Shown here piece by piece: positions 8,235 to 17,148 of a stretch of DNA of 64,000 nt. This DNA comes from DASZHJ01 sp035604335 (lineage in GTDB: Bacteria; Pseudomonadota; Alphaproteobacteria; ATCC43930; CGMCC-115725). Where the stretch lies: NCBI GenBank assembly GCA_035604335.1, contig DATNIT010000295.1, positions 1-64,000 of the forward strand, written 5' to 3'. The position numbers were made by a program, and so were the translations under genes. Positions within the stretch are counted from its first letter, which is position 1. Every line of letters begins with the position of its first letter. The notes beneath the pieces are model-generated. The model made no database searches. It saw only the letters and a list, made by a program, of their open reading frames with translations, and was not told the origin of the DNA.

Positions 8235-8496
8235 AGGACAGCACCCAGCGCAACTCGGGTCGGAGTCGGCGTCGAGTCGCGCCTCAAAATCTGTCTTCGC
8301 CTAGAAAAGCGGCAGCCCGATCGGGCGAAAATTGAAGCGATCGAATTCAACGCATGCGCGAGCGACTCGCGCTGTGCGGATGGCCGGTCGCGTCCCTGCG
8401 CTGGGCTTCTGACGGCGCACCTCGACTGCTCTCGACTCGTTGGATCGCCGCGCATATTTCGAGTGCTGGCATGCGCGGGCTCGCGGGGTCTTGTGG

Positions 8497-8577
8497 GGTC
8501 ACGGCGGACATCCCACTGTCATGTTCGGTGTGGTTGTTGGGTCACAGTGCGGACGTAATAATGTAGTCCGCCACTGT
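8497..8577. repeat. Sub-terminal-like direct and inverted repeats (possible IS remnant)
   Basis: Two direct copies of a GGGTCAC..GCGGAC box occur near 8498-8509 and 8540-8554. The second forms a hairpin: ACAGTGCGGAC at 8544-8554 pairs with GTCCGCCACTGT at 8566-8577 (one bulged C), around an AT-rich loop. A further CCCACTGTCA lies at 8512-8521. Repeated sub-terminal boxes of this kind are known at the ends of IS21-like elements, but no transposase is present, so this may be a decayed end or a MITE. Confidence 0.4.
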
Positions 8578-9032
8578 AACACCTTGAGATTGCCACTTTT
8601 CGTAGCGATTATATGCGCTTCGGTCTCACCGGCGAGGTCTTGAGCTCTCGTCGAGCTCGCGGCCACGCCCGAGAGGCCAAGCGGTTCTTCGCCAGCGGAG
8701 CCGGCGAGAACCAGGCTGAGGGCAGAATGGGTCTTTGCGCGCGAGCTCAACGAGTTGAGCAGCACGACCAGACCGAGCAAGGTGCACGGGCGCTGCCCGG
8801 CGCGCTCATGCGCAGCCCGCGCCGAAACTGGCGCAAAGACGTCACGACTCGAATCGCGGATCCACGGCACACGGCTTGCAACGCACCGCCGGTTGGCGCG
8901 CTCGATCGCATACGATCCGCTCGGCGCGCCCCTGGGGTGGCCAGAACAATGTCTTTCGGGCAGAGGGTGTGGAGGTTCGCGGGCGGCCGCACCGATACGG
9001 ATTTGCCGCTACGTGAAATCTCTTACATGAAA

Positions 9033-9058
9033 GGAAATCTTCGGTCGGGCTTCTCGTT
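9033..9058 (+). promoter_or_regulatory. Candidate EcfG-type general stress promoter for prkA
   Basis: GGAAA at 9033-9037 and CGTT at 9055-9058 are separated by 17 bases. The alphaproteobacterial general stress sigma factor EcfG recognises GGAAC-N16/17-CGTT, so there is one mismatch. It lies about 95 bases upstream of the prkA start, in a stretch without genes. A prkA-type operon is a plausible stress-response target. Confidence 0.4.
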
Positions 9059-9153
9059 CTATTTTAAGGTTGGGTTAAGTGACCTATCCTAGAGTCTTCG
9101 TTAATGCCAAGTAAAATCCTGGCAGTCGATGGGCCAGAACGGCGAGGTCGGTC

Positions 9154-11100
9154 ATGAACGCGCACGATGAACTCTCGAGTCTCTTTGCTCGCCTTTACGA
9201 GAGCGAGAAGGAAACTGAGATGTCCCTTGAGGATTACCTCAAGGCTTGCGCGCGAGAGCCGATGGCTTATGCCAGCGCCCCCGAGCGCATGCTGACCGCG
9301 ATCGGCGAGCCGCAACTCATCGACACCAGCCAGGAGACGCGCCTCGGCCGGATCTTCATGAACCGGACGATCCGGATCTATCCCGCCTTCCAGGATTTCT
9401 ACGGGATGGAAGAGACGATCGAGCGGATCGTCGGTTTCCTGCGGCATGCCGCGCAGGGCCTCGAGGAGCGCAAGCAGGTGCTCTACCTCCTGGGCCCGGT
9501 CGGCGGCGGCAAGTCCTCGCTCGCCGAGCGCCTGAAGCTGCTCATGGAGCGGATGCCAATCTACGTGCTGAAGGCGGGCAAGGAGATGAGCCCGATCTTC
9601 GAGAGTCCGCTCGGCCTGTTCGATCCCGAGCGCATGGGCGAGTTGCTCGAGCGGCGCTACAAGATCCCGAAGCGGCGGCTGACCGGCTTGACCTCGCCCT
9701 GGGCGCTCAAGCGCCTCGACGAGTTCGGCGGCGACCTCAACAAGTTCGGCGTGGTGAAGGTGCACCCGTCGCGGCTGCGGCAGATCTGCATCGCCAAGAC
9801 CGAGCCGGGCGACGAGAACAACCAGGACATCTCGAGCTTGGTCGGCAAGGTCGACATCCGCAAGCTCGAGTTCTTCAGCCAGAACGACGCCGACGCGTAC
9901 TCCTACTCGGGCGGCCTCAACCGGACCTCGCAGGGCATTCTCGAGTTCGTCGAGATGTTCAAGGCGCCGATCAAGATGCTGCATCCGCTCCTGACGGCGA
10001 CCCAGGAGAACAATTACATCGGGTCCGAGAACATCGGCGCGATCCCGTTCCAGGGCATCATCCTCGCGCACTCCAACGAGGCGGAGTGGCAAGCCTTCAA
10101 GAACAACCGCAACAACGAGGCCTTCATCGACCGCATCTGCGTCATCAAGGTCCCCTACTGCATTCGCGTCGCCGAGGAAGCCAAGATCTACCAGAAGCTG
10201 CTGACGAACAGCGAGCTCGCGAGCGCGCCCTGCGCGCCGGGCACCCTCGACATGCTCGCGAAATTCTGCGTGCTGTCGCGGCTCAAGGCGCATGAGAACT
10301 CCAATCTCTACTCCAAGATGCGCGCCTACGACGGCGAGAGCCTCAAGGACAGCGATCCCCGCGCGCGCACCGTGCAGGAATACCGCGACGCCGCGGGAGT
10401 CGACGAAGGCATGGACGGCCTCTCCACCCGCTTCGCCTTCAAGTCGCTGTCGAATACCTTCAACTTCGACACCCAGGAGGTGGCGGCCGATCCCGTGCAT
10501 CTCATGTACGTGATCGAGCAATCGGTCCGGCGCGAGCAGTTCCCCGAGGATACCGAGAAGAAGCTCCTGAGCTTCATCAAGGGCGAGCTGGCGCCGCGCT
10601 ACGCCGAGTTCATCGGCAACGAGATCCAGAAGGCCTATCTCGAGTCCTACGGCGATTACGGGCAGAACCTGTTCGACCGCTACGTCGCTTACGCCGACGC
10701 CTGGATCGAGGATCAGGACTACAAGGACCCCGACACCGGCCAGCTGATGGACCGCGAGATCCTGAACCAGGAGCTCTCGAAGATCGAGAAGCCCGCCGGC
10801 ATCGCCAATCCCAAGGATTTCCGCAACGAGGTGGTGAAGTTCGCGCTGCGCGCGCGCGCCGCGAACGCCGGCAAGAATCCTTCTTGGACCTCCTACGAGA
10901 AGCTTCGGGAAGTGATCGAGAAGCGCATGTTTTCGCAGGTCGAGGACCTGCTGCCGGTGATCAGCTTCAGCTCCAAGCGGGATTCGGACACCGAGAAGAA
11001 GCACAGCGATTTCGTCGAGCGCATGACCTCGCGCGGCTACACGCCGCGCCAAGTGCGGCGCCTCGTCGAGTGGTACATGCGGGTCAACAAGGCCGGGTAA
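9154..11100 (+). CDS. prkA: PrkA-family serine protein kinase / AAA+ protein
   Basis: The 648-residue protein has the N-terminal AAA-type domain of PrkA with Walker A GPVGGGKSS at residues 114-122, followed by the conserved NNDE-rich middle and a C-terminal region with weak kinase similarity. E. coli YeaG and Bacillus PrkA are of the same length. PrkA proteins act in starvation and stress responses; both kinase and AAA+ protease-like activities have been proposed. The ATG at 9154 follows GCGAGGTCGG. It is first in an operon with yeaH (27-base gap) and spoVR, the classic three-gene arrangement. Its cellular target is not known from sequence. Confidence 0.9.
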   Translation: MNAHDELSSLFARLYESEKETEMSLEDYLKACAREPMAYASAPERMLTAIGEPQLIDTSQETRLGRIFMNRTIRIYPAFQDFYGMEETIERIVGFLRHAAQGLEERKQVLYLLGPVGGGKSSLAERLKLLMERMPIYVLKAGKEMSPIFESPLGLFDPERMGELLERRYKIPKRRLTGLTSPWALKRLDEFGGDLNKFGVVKVHPSRLRQICIAKTEPGDENNQDISSLVGKVDIRKLEFFSQNDADAYSYSGGLNRTSQGILEFVEMFKAPIKMLHPLLTATQENNYIGSENIGAIPFQGIILAHSNEAEWQAFKNNRNNEAFIDRICVIKVPYCIRVAEEAKIYQKLLTNSELASAPCAPGTLDMLAKFCVLSRLKAHENSNLYSKMRAYDGESLKDSDPRARTVQEYRDAAGVDEGMDGLSTRFAFKSLSNTFNFDTQEVAADPVHLMYVIEQSVRREQFPEDTEKKLLSFIKGELAPRYAEFIGNEIQKAYLESYGDYGQNLFDRYVAYADAWIEDQDYKDPDTGQLMDREILNQELSKIEKPAGIANPKDFRNEVVKFALRARAANAGKNPSWTSYEKLREVIEKRMFSQVEDLLPVISFSSKRDSDTEKKHSDFVERMTSRGYTPRQVRRLVEWYMRVNKAG

Positions 11101-11127
11101 CGCGAGAACCTGGAGCTCAAAGGGCAA

Positions 11128-12423
11128 ATGAACATCATCGACCGCCGTCCCAACCCCAAGGGCAAGAGCCTGCCGAACCGGCAGCGCTTCCTCGAGCGTG
11201 CCAAGCACGAGATCAAGGACGCGATGACGGAGGCGCTGAAGCGCCGCAAGGTCGGGCAGAACGCCAGCGGCGAGAAGGTCAGCATCCCCGCCCATCGGAT
11301 CAACGAGCCGAGCTTCCACAAGGCCGCCCAAGGCGGCACGCGCGACTACGTGGTGCCCGGCAACAAGGAATTCGTGGTCGGCGACCGCATCAAGCGGCCG
11401 CCGAGCGGCGATGCCGCGCGCGGCGGCGAGGCGAGCAACGAGGACGGCGGCGAGCAGGACTCTTTCGAGTTCGTGCTGTCGAAGGAAGAGTTCCTCAACC
11501 TGTTCTTCGACGACCTCGAGCTGCCCGACCTCGTCAAGACCAAGATCACCGACCAGGAATCGACCCAGCCGGTGCGCGCGGGATTTTCCGTCGTCGGCAA
11601 TCCTTCCGCGCTCAATATCAAGCGCACCATGCGGAACAGCTTCGCGCGCCGAATCTCGCTCAGCCGGCCGACGCTACGCGAGATCGCGGCGCTTGAGCTG
11701 CAGGTGCAGGCGGCGCTCGATGCCGACGATCCCGAAGCCGCCGAGCAGACCAAGCTCGAGCTCGAGGCCATGCTCCGCAAGAGCCGGCGGGTGCCCTATA
11801 TCGATCCGGTCGACGTGCGCTACAACCGCTTCGAGCGCATCCCCAAGCCCAACACCCAGGCCGTCATGTTTTGCCTGATGGACGTATCGGGCTCCATGAC
11901 CGAGCAGATGAAGGACCTCGCCAAGCGGTTCTTCATGCTGCTGCACGTGTTCTTGACGCGGCGCTACAAGCACGTCGACATCGTGTTCATCCGCCACACC
12001 TCGAGCGCCCAGGAGGTGGACGAGGAGACCTTCTTCCACAGCCGCGAGACCGGCGGCACGATCGTCTCCACGGCGCTCGAGGAAATGATGCGCGTGGTAC
12101 GCGCCCGCTACAATCCCGAGAACTGGAACATCTACGCGGCGCAAGCCTCCGACGGCGACAACTATACCGAGGACAGCGACCGCTGCGCGTCGCTGATGGG
12201 CAACGAGATCCTGCCGGTCAGCCAATACTTCGCCTATATCGAGGTGGGCGCCGAGGCGACGCTGCGGCACGGCTATCCGAGCGCGCCCACCGATCTCTGG
12301 CGCACCTATGATGCGATCAGCGCGCAGCACCAGAATTTCGCCATGCGCAAGGTGGCCGACCCCGGACAGATCTTCCCCGTCTTCCACGAGCTCTTCTCCA
12401 AGCAACGGGAACGCGCGGCATGA
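11128..12423 (+). CDS. yeaH: YeaH/YhbH family protein (DUF444)
   Basis: The 431-residue protein matches DUF444. The N-terminus MNIIDRRPNPKGKSLPNRQR is characteristic of YeaH. A von Willebrand A-like domain in the C-terminal half carries a MIDAS-type DVSGSM motif at about residues 252-257. It lies between prkA and spoVR and overlaps the spoVR start by four bases (ATGA at 12420-12423). The family functions with PrkA in stress and stationary-phase physiology; a scaffold or metal-dependent adaptor role is inferred from the vWA-like fold. Confidence 0.88.
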   Translation: MNIIDRRPNPKGKSLPNRQRFLERAKHEIKDAMTEALKRRKVGQNASGEKVSIPAHRINEPSFHKAAQGGTRDYVVPGNKEFVVGDRIKRPPSGDAARGGEASNEDGGEQDSFEFVLSKEEFLNLFFDDLELPDLVKTKITDQESTQPVRAGFSVVGNPSALNIKRTMRNSFARRISLSRPTLREIAALELQVQAALDADDPEAAEQTKLELEAMLRKSRRVPYIDPVDVRYNRFERIPKPNTQAVMFCLMDVSGSMTEQMKDLAKRFFMLLHVFLTRRYKHVDIVFIRHTSSAQEVDEETFFHSRETGGTIVSTALEEMMRVVRARYNPENWNIYAAQASDGDNYTEDSDRCASLMGNEILPVSQYFAYIEVGAEATLRHGYPSAPTDLWRTYDAISAQHQNFAMRKVADPGQIFPVFHELFSKQRERAA

Positions 12424-13982
12424 CCGGCGACGCCGAGACGCTCGAGCGGAAGCCGCTGTTCGAGGGCGCGGAGTGGGACTTCGACAAGATCCGCCGCGTG
12501 CATGAGGCGGTCGAGGACATCGCGCTCAACGAGCTGGGTCTCGACATCTACCCCAATCAGATCGAGGTGATCACGTCGGAGCAGATGCTCGACGCCTATG
12601 CCTCGGTCGGTCTGCCGCTGATGTACCGGCACTGGAGCTTCGGCAAGCGCTTCGCCCGCGAGGAGGCGCTCTACCGGCACGGCCTGCAAGGCCTCGCCTA
12701 CGAGATCGTCATCAACTCGAGCCCCTGCATCAGCTACATCATGGAGGAGAACTCCATGGCGATGCAGACCCTGGTGATCGCCCACGCGGCCTTCGGGCAC
12801 AATCACTTCTTCAAGAACAATTACCTGTTCCAGCAATGGACGGACGCCGACGGGATCCTGGATTACCTCACTTTCGCCCGCGACTTCGTCGCGCGCTGCG
12901 AGGAATCCCACGGGGTCGCCGAGGTCGAGCGCGTGATGGATGCGGCGCATGCCCTGATGAATCAGGGCGTCCACCGCTATTCGCGCCGCGCCAAGGACAA
13001 TCTCGCGGAGGAGCGCCGGCGCGCCGAGGAGCGCCGACTCTACGACGAGCGCACCTACGACGACCTCTGGGAACGCGTGGTGCCGAAGCGCCAGACGGGC
13101 GACGTCGACGCGGCCCAGCTCGAGAAGGAGCGAGCCGAGACGCGCCGCAAGCTCGGCCTGCCCGAGGAGAACCTGCTCTATTTCCTGGAGAAGCGCGCGC
13201 CGCGCCTCCAAGGCTGGCAGCGCGAGCTCGTGCGCATCGCCCGCCACATCAGCCAGTACTTCTATCCGCAGAAGCAGACGCGGATGATGAACGAGGGCTG
13301 CGCGACCTTCGTGCACTACGAGATCCTCAATCGCCTGCACGAGCGCGGGCAGATCACCGACGGCGCCTTCCTCGAGGCGATGCACTCGCACACCAACGTC
13401 ATCTTCCAGCCGGAGTTCGACGACCGCCGCTACAACGGCATCAATCCCTACGCTCTCGGCTTCGCCATGATGCAGGACGTGAAGCGCATCTGCACCAAGC
13501 CTACCGACGAGGACCGTGACTGGTTCCCGGACATGGCCGGCAACGGCGATCCCTTCGGAACCCTGCGCGACGCCTGGGCCAATTATCGCGACGAGAGCTT
13601 CGTGCTGCAGTATCTGAGCCCGCGGCTGATGCGCTCGTTCCGGCTCTTCAAGGTGCTGGACGAGGCGAACCAAGACGCGCTGGTGGTGGACACGATCCAC
13701 GACGAGCGCGGCTATCGCGAGCTGCGCAGCGCGCTGGCGCGCCACTACGATCTCGCCCGCCAGGAACCGGACATCCAGATCGTCGACTTGGATCTCGCCG
13801 GCGATCGCCGGCTGATCCTCCGGCATATCGTGCACGACGGCGTCCTGCTCGACGAGCCCACCTGCAAGGCGGTGCTCGATCACCTCTCGACGCTCTGGCA
13901 CTACGGCCTCGCGCTCGAGGAAACCGACGCCGCCACCGACAAGGTCCTCAAGACCCACGAGGTTGCGGCGCACAACCGCTGA
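12420..13982 (+). CDS. spoVR: SpoVR family protein
   Basis: The 520-residue protein of the SpoVR/YcgB family includes the conserved ASVGLPLMYRHWSFGKRF, YEIVINSSPCISYIMEEN and MNEGCATFVHYEIL segments. In Bacillus SpoVR affects spore cortex formation; in non-sporulating proteobacteria the gene is linked to prkA and yeaH and its biochemical role is unknown. The HxxH/E-rich segments (AHAAFGHNHFF, EGCATFVHYE) suggest a metal site, which is inference. The start overlaps the yeaH stop. A family A repeat with a perfect hairpin follows and probably ends the operon. Confidence 0.88.
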   Translation: MTGDAETLERKPLFEGAEWDFDKIRRVHEAVEDIALNELGLDIYPNQIEVITSEQMLDAYASVGLPLMYRHWSFGKRFAREEALYRHGLQGLAYEIVINSSPCISYIMEENSMAMQTLVIAHAAFGHNHFFKNNYLFQQWTDADGILDYLTFARDFVARCEESHGVAEVERVMDAAHALMNQGVHRYSRRAKDNLAEERRRAEERRLYDERTYDDLWERVVPKRQTGDVDAAQLEKERAETRRKLGLPEENLLYFLEKRAPRLQGWQRELVRIARHISQYFYPQKQTRMMNEGCATFVHYEILNRLHERGQITDGAFLEAMHSHTNVIFQPEFDDRRYNGINPYALGFAMMQDVKRICTKPTDEDRDWFPDMAGNGDPFGTLRDAWANYRDESFVLQYLSPRLMRSFRLFKVLDEANQDALVVDTIHDERGYRELRSALARHYDLARQEPDIQIVDLDLAGDRRLILRHIVHDGVLLDEPTCKAVLDHLSTLWHYGLALEETDAATDKVLKTHEVAAHNR

Positions 13983-14009
13983 GGGCGCCTTTCGTTTAGA
14001 TAGAAGCGC

Positions 14010-14155
14010 CCCCTCACCCTGCCCTCTCCCCGCTGGGGAGAGGGATGCGAAGCCTTAGCGAGCGGGAGCGAGCTTAGGCGGTCGTCCGGTCGCGCTGTGA
14101 CGCGCGACCCTTCGGGCGAGCCGCAAGGCGGATCGCCGGACGACGGATGAGGGGG
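14010..14155. repeat. Intergenic repeat, family A (copy 3), terminator-like
   Basis: CCCTCTCCCC at 14022-14031 pairs with GGGGAGAGGG at 14035-14044. The CTTAGCGAGCG core follows, with an inserted second inverted repeat (CGTCCGG near 14085, CCGGACG near 14135) before the closing GATGAGGGGG. It lies between the convergent spoVR and amino acid permease genes and could terminate both. Confidence 0.65.
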
Positions 14156-14204
14156 ATGGTTCCATCGCCTCGGGCGCTTGCGTCGGCGGGCCGATCAAGT
14201 CCTC

Positions 14205-14858
14205 TCAGCTCATGATCGCGTAGCGGCGGTTGAGCCAGCGGCCGACCAGCGATAGCGCGTAGCACGCCGCGAAATAGGCGAGCGCCAGGAAGGCCAGCAG
14301 CGGCAGGGGCTGGAACTCGCGGGCGTTGACGGCGAGCGTGGCGCCGGTGAGCTCGGTCACGCCGATGACCGAGGCGACCGAGGTGAACTTCAAGAGACGG
14401 ACGAACTGGTTGAACAAGGCCGGGATCATCCGGCGGATCGCCTGCGGCAGGACGACGAGCCTCAGCGCCTGCCCCCGAGAGAGCCCGCTCGCGAGCCCGG
14501 CCTCGATCTGGCCGCGCGGCACCGACAGGATGCCCGAGCGCACGTCCTCGGCGATATAGGCCGCGATGAACGCGATGAATCCGATGACCGCGGCCTCGTA
14601 CGCCGTGAAGCGATGGCCAATCAGCGGCGGCAGCGCGAAATAGACCACGAAGAGCACGACCAGCAGCGGCGTGCCTCGGATGAAGCCGATATAAAGCATG
14701 GCGGCGCCGCGCACCGCGCTCGCACCGGCTCCGCGCGCGAGCCCCAGCAGCACCCCCGTGACGGTTCCGCCGGCAATCACCAGCGCCGCGGTCGTCAGCG
14801 TCAGCGCGAAGGCGGCCACGAGATAGGGCAGATTGCGCGCCACCACGGAGAAATCCAC
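14205..14858 (-). CDS. Polar amino acid ABC transporter permease (second)
   Basis: The 217-residue HisM/ArtQ-type inner-membrane permease contains the TxxK-like N-terminal fold and the EAA loop EAGLASGLSRGQALRLVVLP that contacts an ATPase. The start is GTG at 14856-14858, ten bases after the stop of the upstream permease, with AGGGAG between. It is the last gene of a tetR, binding protein, permease, permease operon. No ATP-binding subunit follows; the convergent neighbour is spoVR. Confidence 0.82.
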   Translation of the reverse strand: MDFSVVARNLPYLVAAFALTLTTAALVIAGGTVTGVLLGLARGAGASAVRGAAMLYIGFIRGTPLLVVLFVVYFALPPLIGHRFTAYEAAVIGFIAFIAAYIAEDVRSGILSVPRGQIEAGLASGLSRGQALRLVVLPQAIRRMIPALFNQFVRLLKFTSVASVIGVTELTGATLAVNAREFQPLPLLAFLALAYFAACYALSLVGRWLNRRYAIMS

Positions 14859-14868
14859 CGGGCGCTCC

Positions 14869-15537
14869 CTAATACCGCATGGCCGGCTCGACGATCCGGC
14901 TTCGGAGCGTCCTCAGGGTGAGCTGGGAGATCGCGGTCACCGCCACGAGGTAGAGCACGGTGATCCCGATATAGGCTTCGAAGGTGCGGAAGGTGTCGCC
15001 CTCGATCGCGCCCGCGACAAAGGTAAGCTCGGCCACGGAGATGACGGAGGCGAGCGAAGAGTCCTTGATCAGCTGCGAGAACAGCCCGGCAAGCGAGGGC
15101 GCCACGATGCGGAGCGCCTGAGGATAGACGATGTGGCGCAGGACCTGGCGCGGCGAGAGGCCCGAGGCCAAGCCCGCCGCGCGCTGGCCCGCGGGCACGG
15201 CCTGCAGGCCCGAGCGCACGATCTCCGCCACATAGGCACCGGAATAGAGGCTCAAGCCCAGCACGCCGCACCAGAACGCCGGCAGCTTGAGGGTGGTCAA
15301 GCCGAGGTACCAGACATAGAGATGCACGAGCAGCGGCACGTTGCGGGCGATCTCGACATAGGCCGCCGCGATCACCCGCGCCCATCGGCGCTCGCTCTCG
15401 GCCGCCGCGCCCGCGAGCATGCCCACGCCGAGCGCGCCCATGAGGCTCACGATGGAGAGCGCCAGCGTCAGCGCGAAGCCGCCGAGCAGCGCCTCGCGAT
15501 AGCGCCAGAGCACGCCCCAGTCGAAACTGTAGCTCAA
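14869..15537 (-). CDS. Polar amino acid ABC transporter permease (first)
   Basis: The 222-residue permease is of the same family, starting LSYSFDWGVLWRYREALLGG. The EAA loop reads RAAGLASGLSPRQVLRHIVYP. A TTG at 15535-15537 is chosen as start because it lies four bases after the binding-protein stop; the upstream extension of the ORF would lie inside that gene and is not protein-like. It forms a heterodimeric channel with the downstream permease. Confidence 0.82.
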   Translation of the reverse strand: MSYSFDWGVLWRYREALLGGFALTLALSIVSLMGALGVGMLAGAAAESERRWARVIAAAYVEIARNVPLLVHLYVWYLGLTTLKLPAFWCGVLGLSLYSGAYVAEIVRSGLQAVPAGQRAAGLASGLSPRQVLRHIVYPQALRIVAPSLAGLFSQLIKDSSLASVISVAELTFVAGAIEGDTFRTFEAYIGITVLYLVAVTAISQLTLRTLRSRIVEPAMRY

Positions 15538-15541
15538 CGGC

Positions 15542-16357
15542 TCAGCCCTTCGGCCAAGTCTCGATGGGCACGTCGGGCTCGACCTGGAACCACTTGAGGT
15601 AGATCTCGCGGTAGCGTCCGCTGGTCCAGAGATCCTGCAGGACGGCATTCACGACATTCCGAAGCTGCCAGTCGCCGTGACGCACGCCGATGCCGAACGG
15701 CTCGAGGCTGAACTTGCCGCCGACGATCTGGAATCCCGGTGCCTCCCGGGCGAAACCGCGCAGCACGTCGTAGCTGCCGGTGAAGGCGTCGGCCCGGCCT
15801 TGCCGAAGCGCCAGCCACGCGGTCGTGTAATCCCGGAACGACTGGATCTTCGCCTCCGGCGCGGCCTTCGCCAGGGTCTTCTCGAGCGTGGTGCCTTGCT
15901 GGACCGCCACCGTCTTGCCCGAGAGATCGTCGAGACCCTTGATCGAACTCTCCGCCGGCACCAGGAGGCTCTGCGCGCCCGTGTAGTAGGTGATGCTGAA
16001 GTCGATCGCGCCCTCGCGCTCGCGGGTGTGGGTCATCGAGGCCGCGGAAAGATCGATGTTGCCGCTGACCAGGAGCGGAATGCGCGTGGGCGAGGTTACC
16101 TTCACGAGCTCCAGGTCGACCTCGAGCGCCTTGGCGATCTCGCGCACGATATCGACGTCGAAGCCCACGACCTCGTTCTTGTCGTCGATATAGCCGAAGG
16201 GCGGTGTATCGTTCTTGACGCCGGCGATCAGCTTGTGGCGCGCCTTGATGGCCTCCAGCGCGTCGTCGGCCCGCACCGGCGCCAGCGCGCCGAGCAACCC
16301 GAGAAACAGCAGCGCCAGAGCCGGGACCCATCGCGACCGCGTCGTCGACCACGTCAT
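15542..16357 (-). CDS. Polar amino acid ABC transporter substrate-binding protein
   Basis: The 271-residue precursor has a Sec signal peptide (hydrophobic ALALLFLGLLGALAPVRA, cleavage near residue 28). The mature protein is a type II periplasmic binding protein of the SBP_bac_3 family, with GFDVDIVREIAKAL, DLSAASMTHTREREGAIDFS and SGKTVAVQQGTTLE in the expected order. The D-I-X-A segment and the early acidic VGFDVD pattern suit polar or acidic amino acids (Glu/Asp-like), but the ligand is not certain. The ATG at 16355-16357 overlaps the TetR stop (ATGA) and follows AGGAG, so the regulator and transporter are co-translated. Confidence 0.85.
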   Translation of the reverse strand: MTWSTTRSRWVPALALLFLGLLGALAPVRADDALEAIKARHKLIAGVKNDTPPFGYIDDKNEVVGFDVDIVREIAKALEVDLELVKVTSPTRIPLLVSGNIDLSAASMTHTREREGAIDFSITYYTGAQSLLVPAESSIKGLDDLSGKTVAVQQGTTLEKTLAKAAPEAKIQSFRDYTTAWLALRQGRADAFTGSYDVLRGFAREAPGFQIVGGKFSLEPFGIGVRHGDWQLRNVVNAVLQDLWTSGRYREIYLKWFQVEPDVPIETWPKG

Positions 16358-17067
16358 CGTGCGCTCCTCTTCCGCCGCGCGCGCGGGCGGCTCAGTCGGT
16401 CCAGGCTCGGCGCGCGAAAGCCCGCGGCGATGAACGGCACCATCTGGGTCAGCACGGCCTCGACGTCGCCGGCGTCGCAGAGCCCGCCCGACAGGTGCGC
16501 GATACGGCTCGGGTTGATCATGGTGTAATAGAGCCCGCCCAGCAGAAAATGAAAGCGCCAGAACAGCTCGGCGCGCGACAGGTCCGGCAGGGCTCGGGCC
16601 AGCGCGGCGACGAAGCGCTCGCTGGTGGCGTCGAAATACCGGGCGATCAGCGTGCGCGCGAGCTCGTTGTGCTCCACCGACAATGCCGCGCGAAGCCGCG
16701 TGAAGGTGGCGCCGCCGCCGCGATCGGCGCTGGAGGCAAGCGCCGGCGCGATGAAGGCCGCGATGATCCGCTCCAGGACCTCGGGATGATCGGCGGGCTC
16801 GACGCAATCGCCGAGCCGGCGCAGCCGCTCGTCGTTCATCGGGCGGCACCGCTGCTCGAAGATGGCGGCCAGCAATCCCTCCTTGGAGCCGAAATGATAA
16901 TTCACCGCCGCCAAGTTCACGCCCGCGGCCGCGGTCAGCTGGCGTACCGACACGCCGCCGAATCCATGCTCCGCGAACAGCCGCTCGGCGGCGCTCAGCA
17001 GCCGCCTTTTCGTATCGCTCGCCGGCTCGGCGACGAGCGCGGCACTCTCTTCGATGGGATGGCCCAC
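16354..17067 (-). CDS. TetR-family transcriptional regulator
   Basis: The 237-residue protein has an N-terminal TetR helix-turn-helix (RRLLSAAERLFAEHGFGGVS, then NLAAVNYHFGSKEGLLAAIF) and a C-terminal ligand/dimer domain of the CerR-like type. It is the first gene of the amino acid transporter operon and overlaps the binding-protein gene by four bases, so it probably controls its own operon. The ligand is not known. A clear sigma-70 promoter lies just upstream. Confidence 0.85.
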   Translation of the reverse strand: MGHPIEESAALVAEPASDTKRRLLSAAERLFAEHGFGGVSVRQLTAAAGVNLAAVNYHFGSKEGLLAAIFEQRCRPMNDERLRRLGDCVEPADHPEVLERIIAAFIAPALASSADRGGGATFTRLRAALSVEHNELARTLIARYFDATSERFVAALARALPDLSRAELFWRFHFLLGGLYYTMINPSRIAHLSGGLCDAGDVEAVLTQMVPFIAAGFRAPSLDRLSRPRARRKRSAR

Positions 17068-17101
17068 ACTGGCTCCCGCCCGACCAATGTTTGGAACAAG
17101 T

Positions 17102-17131
17102 GTTTTAGGCGCCGCGCCGTTGAACCGTCAA
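17102..17131 (-). promoter_or_regulatory. Sigma-70-like promoter of the tetR-amino acid transporter operon
   Basis: Read on the minus strand, TTGACG (17131-17126) and TAAAAC (17107-17102) are separated by 18 bases. The start codon lies about 35 bases beyond the -10 box. The sequence directly after it, CACTTGTTCCAAACATTG, contains a partial inverted repeat (TTGTTCCAAACA) that could be the TetR operator. Confidence 0.55.
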
Positions 17132-17148
17132 GAAACCGGCGGCCGGCC

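Larger units (their letters stand above)
8235..9153. other. Long non-coding region between livF and prkA
   Basis: About 920 bases hold no convincing gene: the short ORFs on both strands lack ribosome sites and recognisable protein character. The stretch contains the repeat/hairpin block at 8497-8577 and, near its right end, the candidate stress promoter of prkA. The remaining bases (about 8600-9020) show nothing that could be assigned and may be decayed mobile DNA. Confidence 0.55.

Noticed and set aside
8544..8577. tRNA-like or CRISPR-like structure
   Set aside because: The hairpin has no cloverleaf, CCA end or regular spacers, so neither call is supported.
8354..8870. Short ORFs on both strands in the livF-prkA gap
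   Set aside because: They lack ribosome sites, have low-complexity Arg/Ser/Ala composition and overlap each other; nothing protein-like was recognised.
9064..11331. A 755-residue minus-strand ORF opposite prkA
   Set aside because: It is the antisense shadow of prkA and of the start of yeaH, caused by high-GC codon bias; prkA itself is unmistakable.
14085..14145. A short structured RNA between spoVR and the permease gene
   Set aside because: The inverted repeats are explained by the composite family A repeat; no conserved RNA family was recognised.
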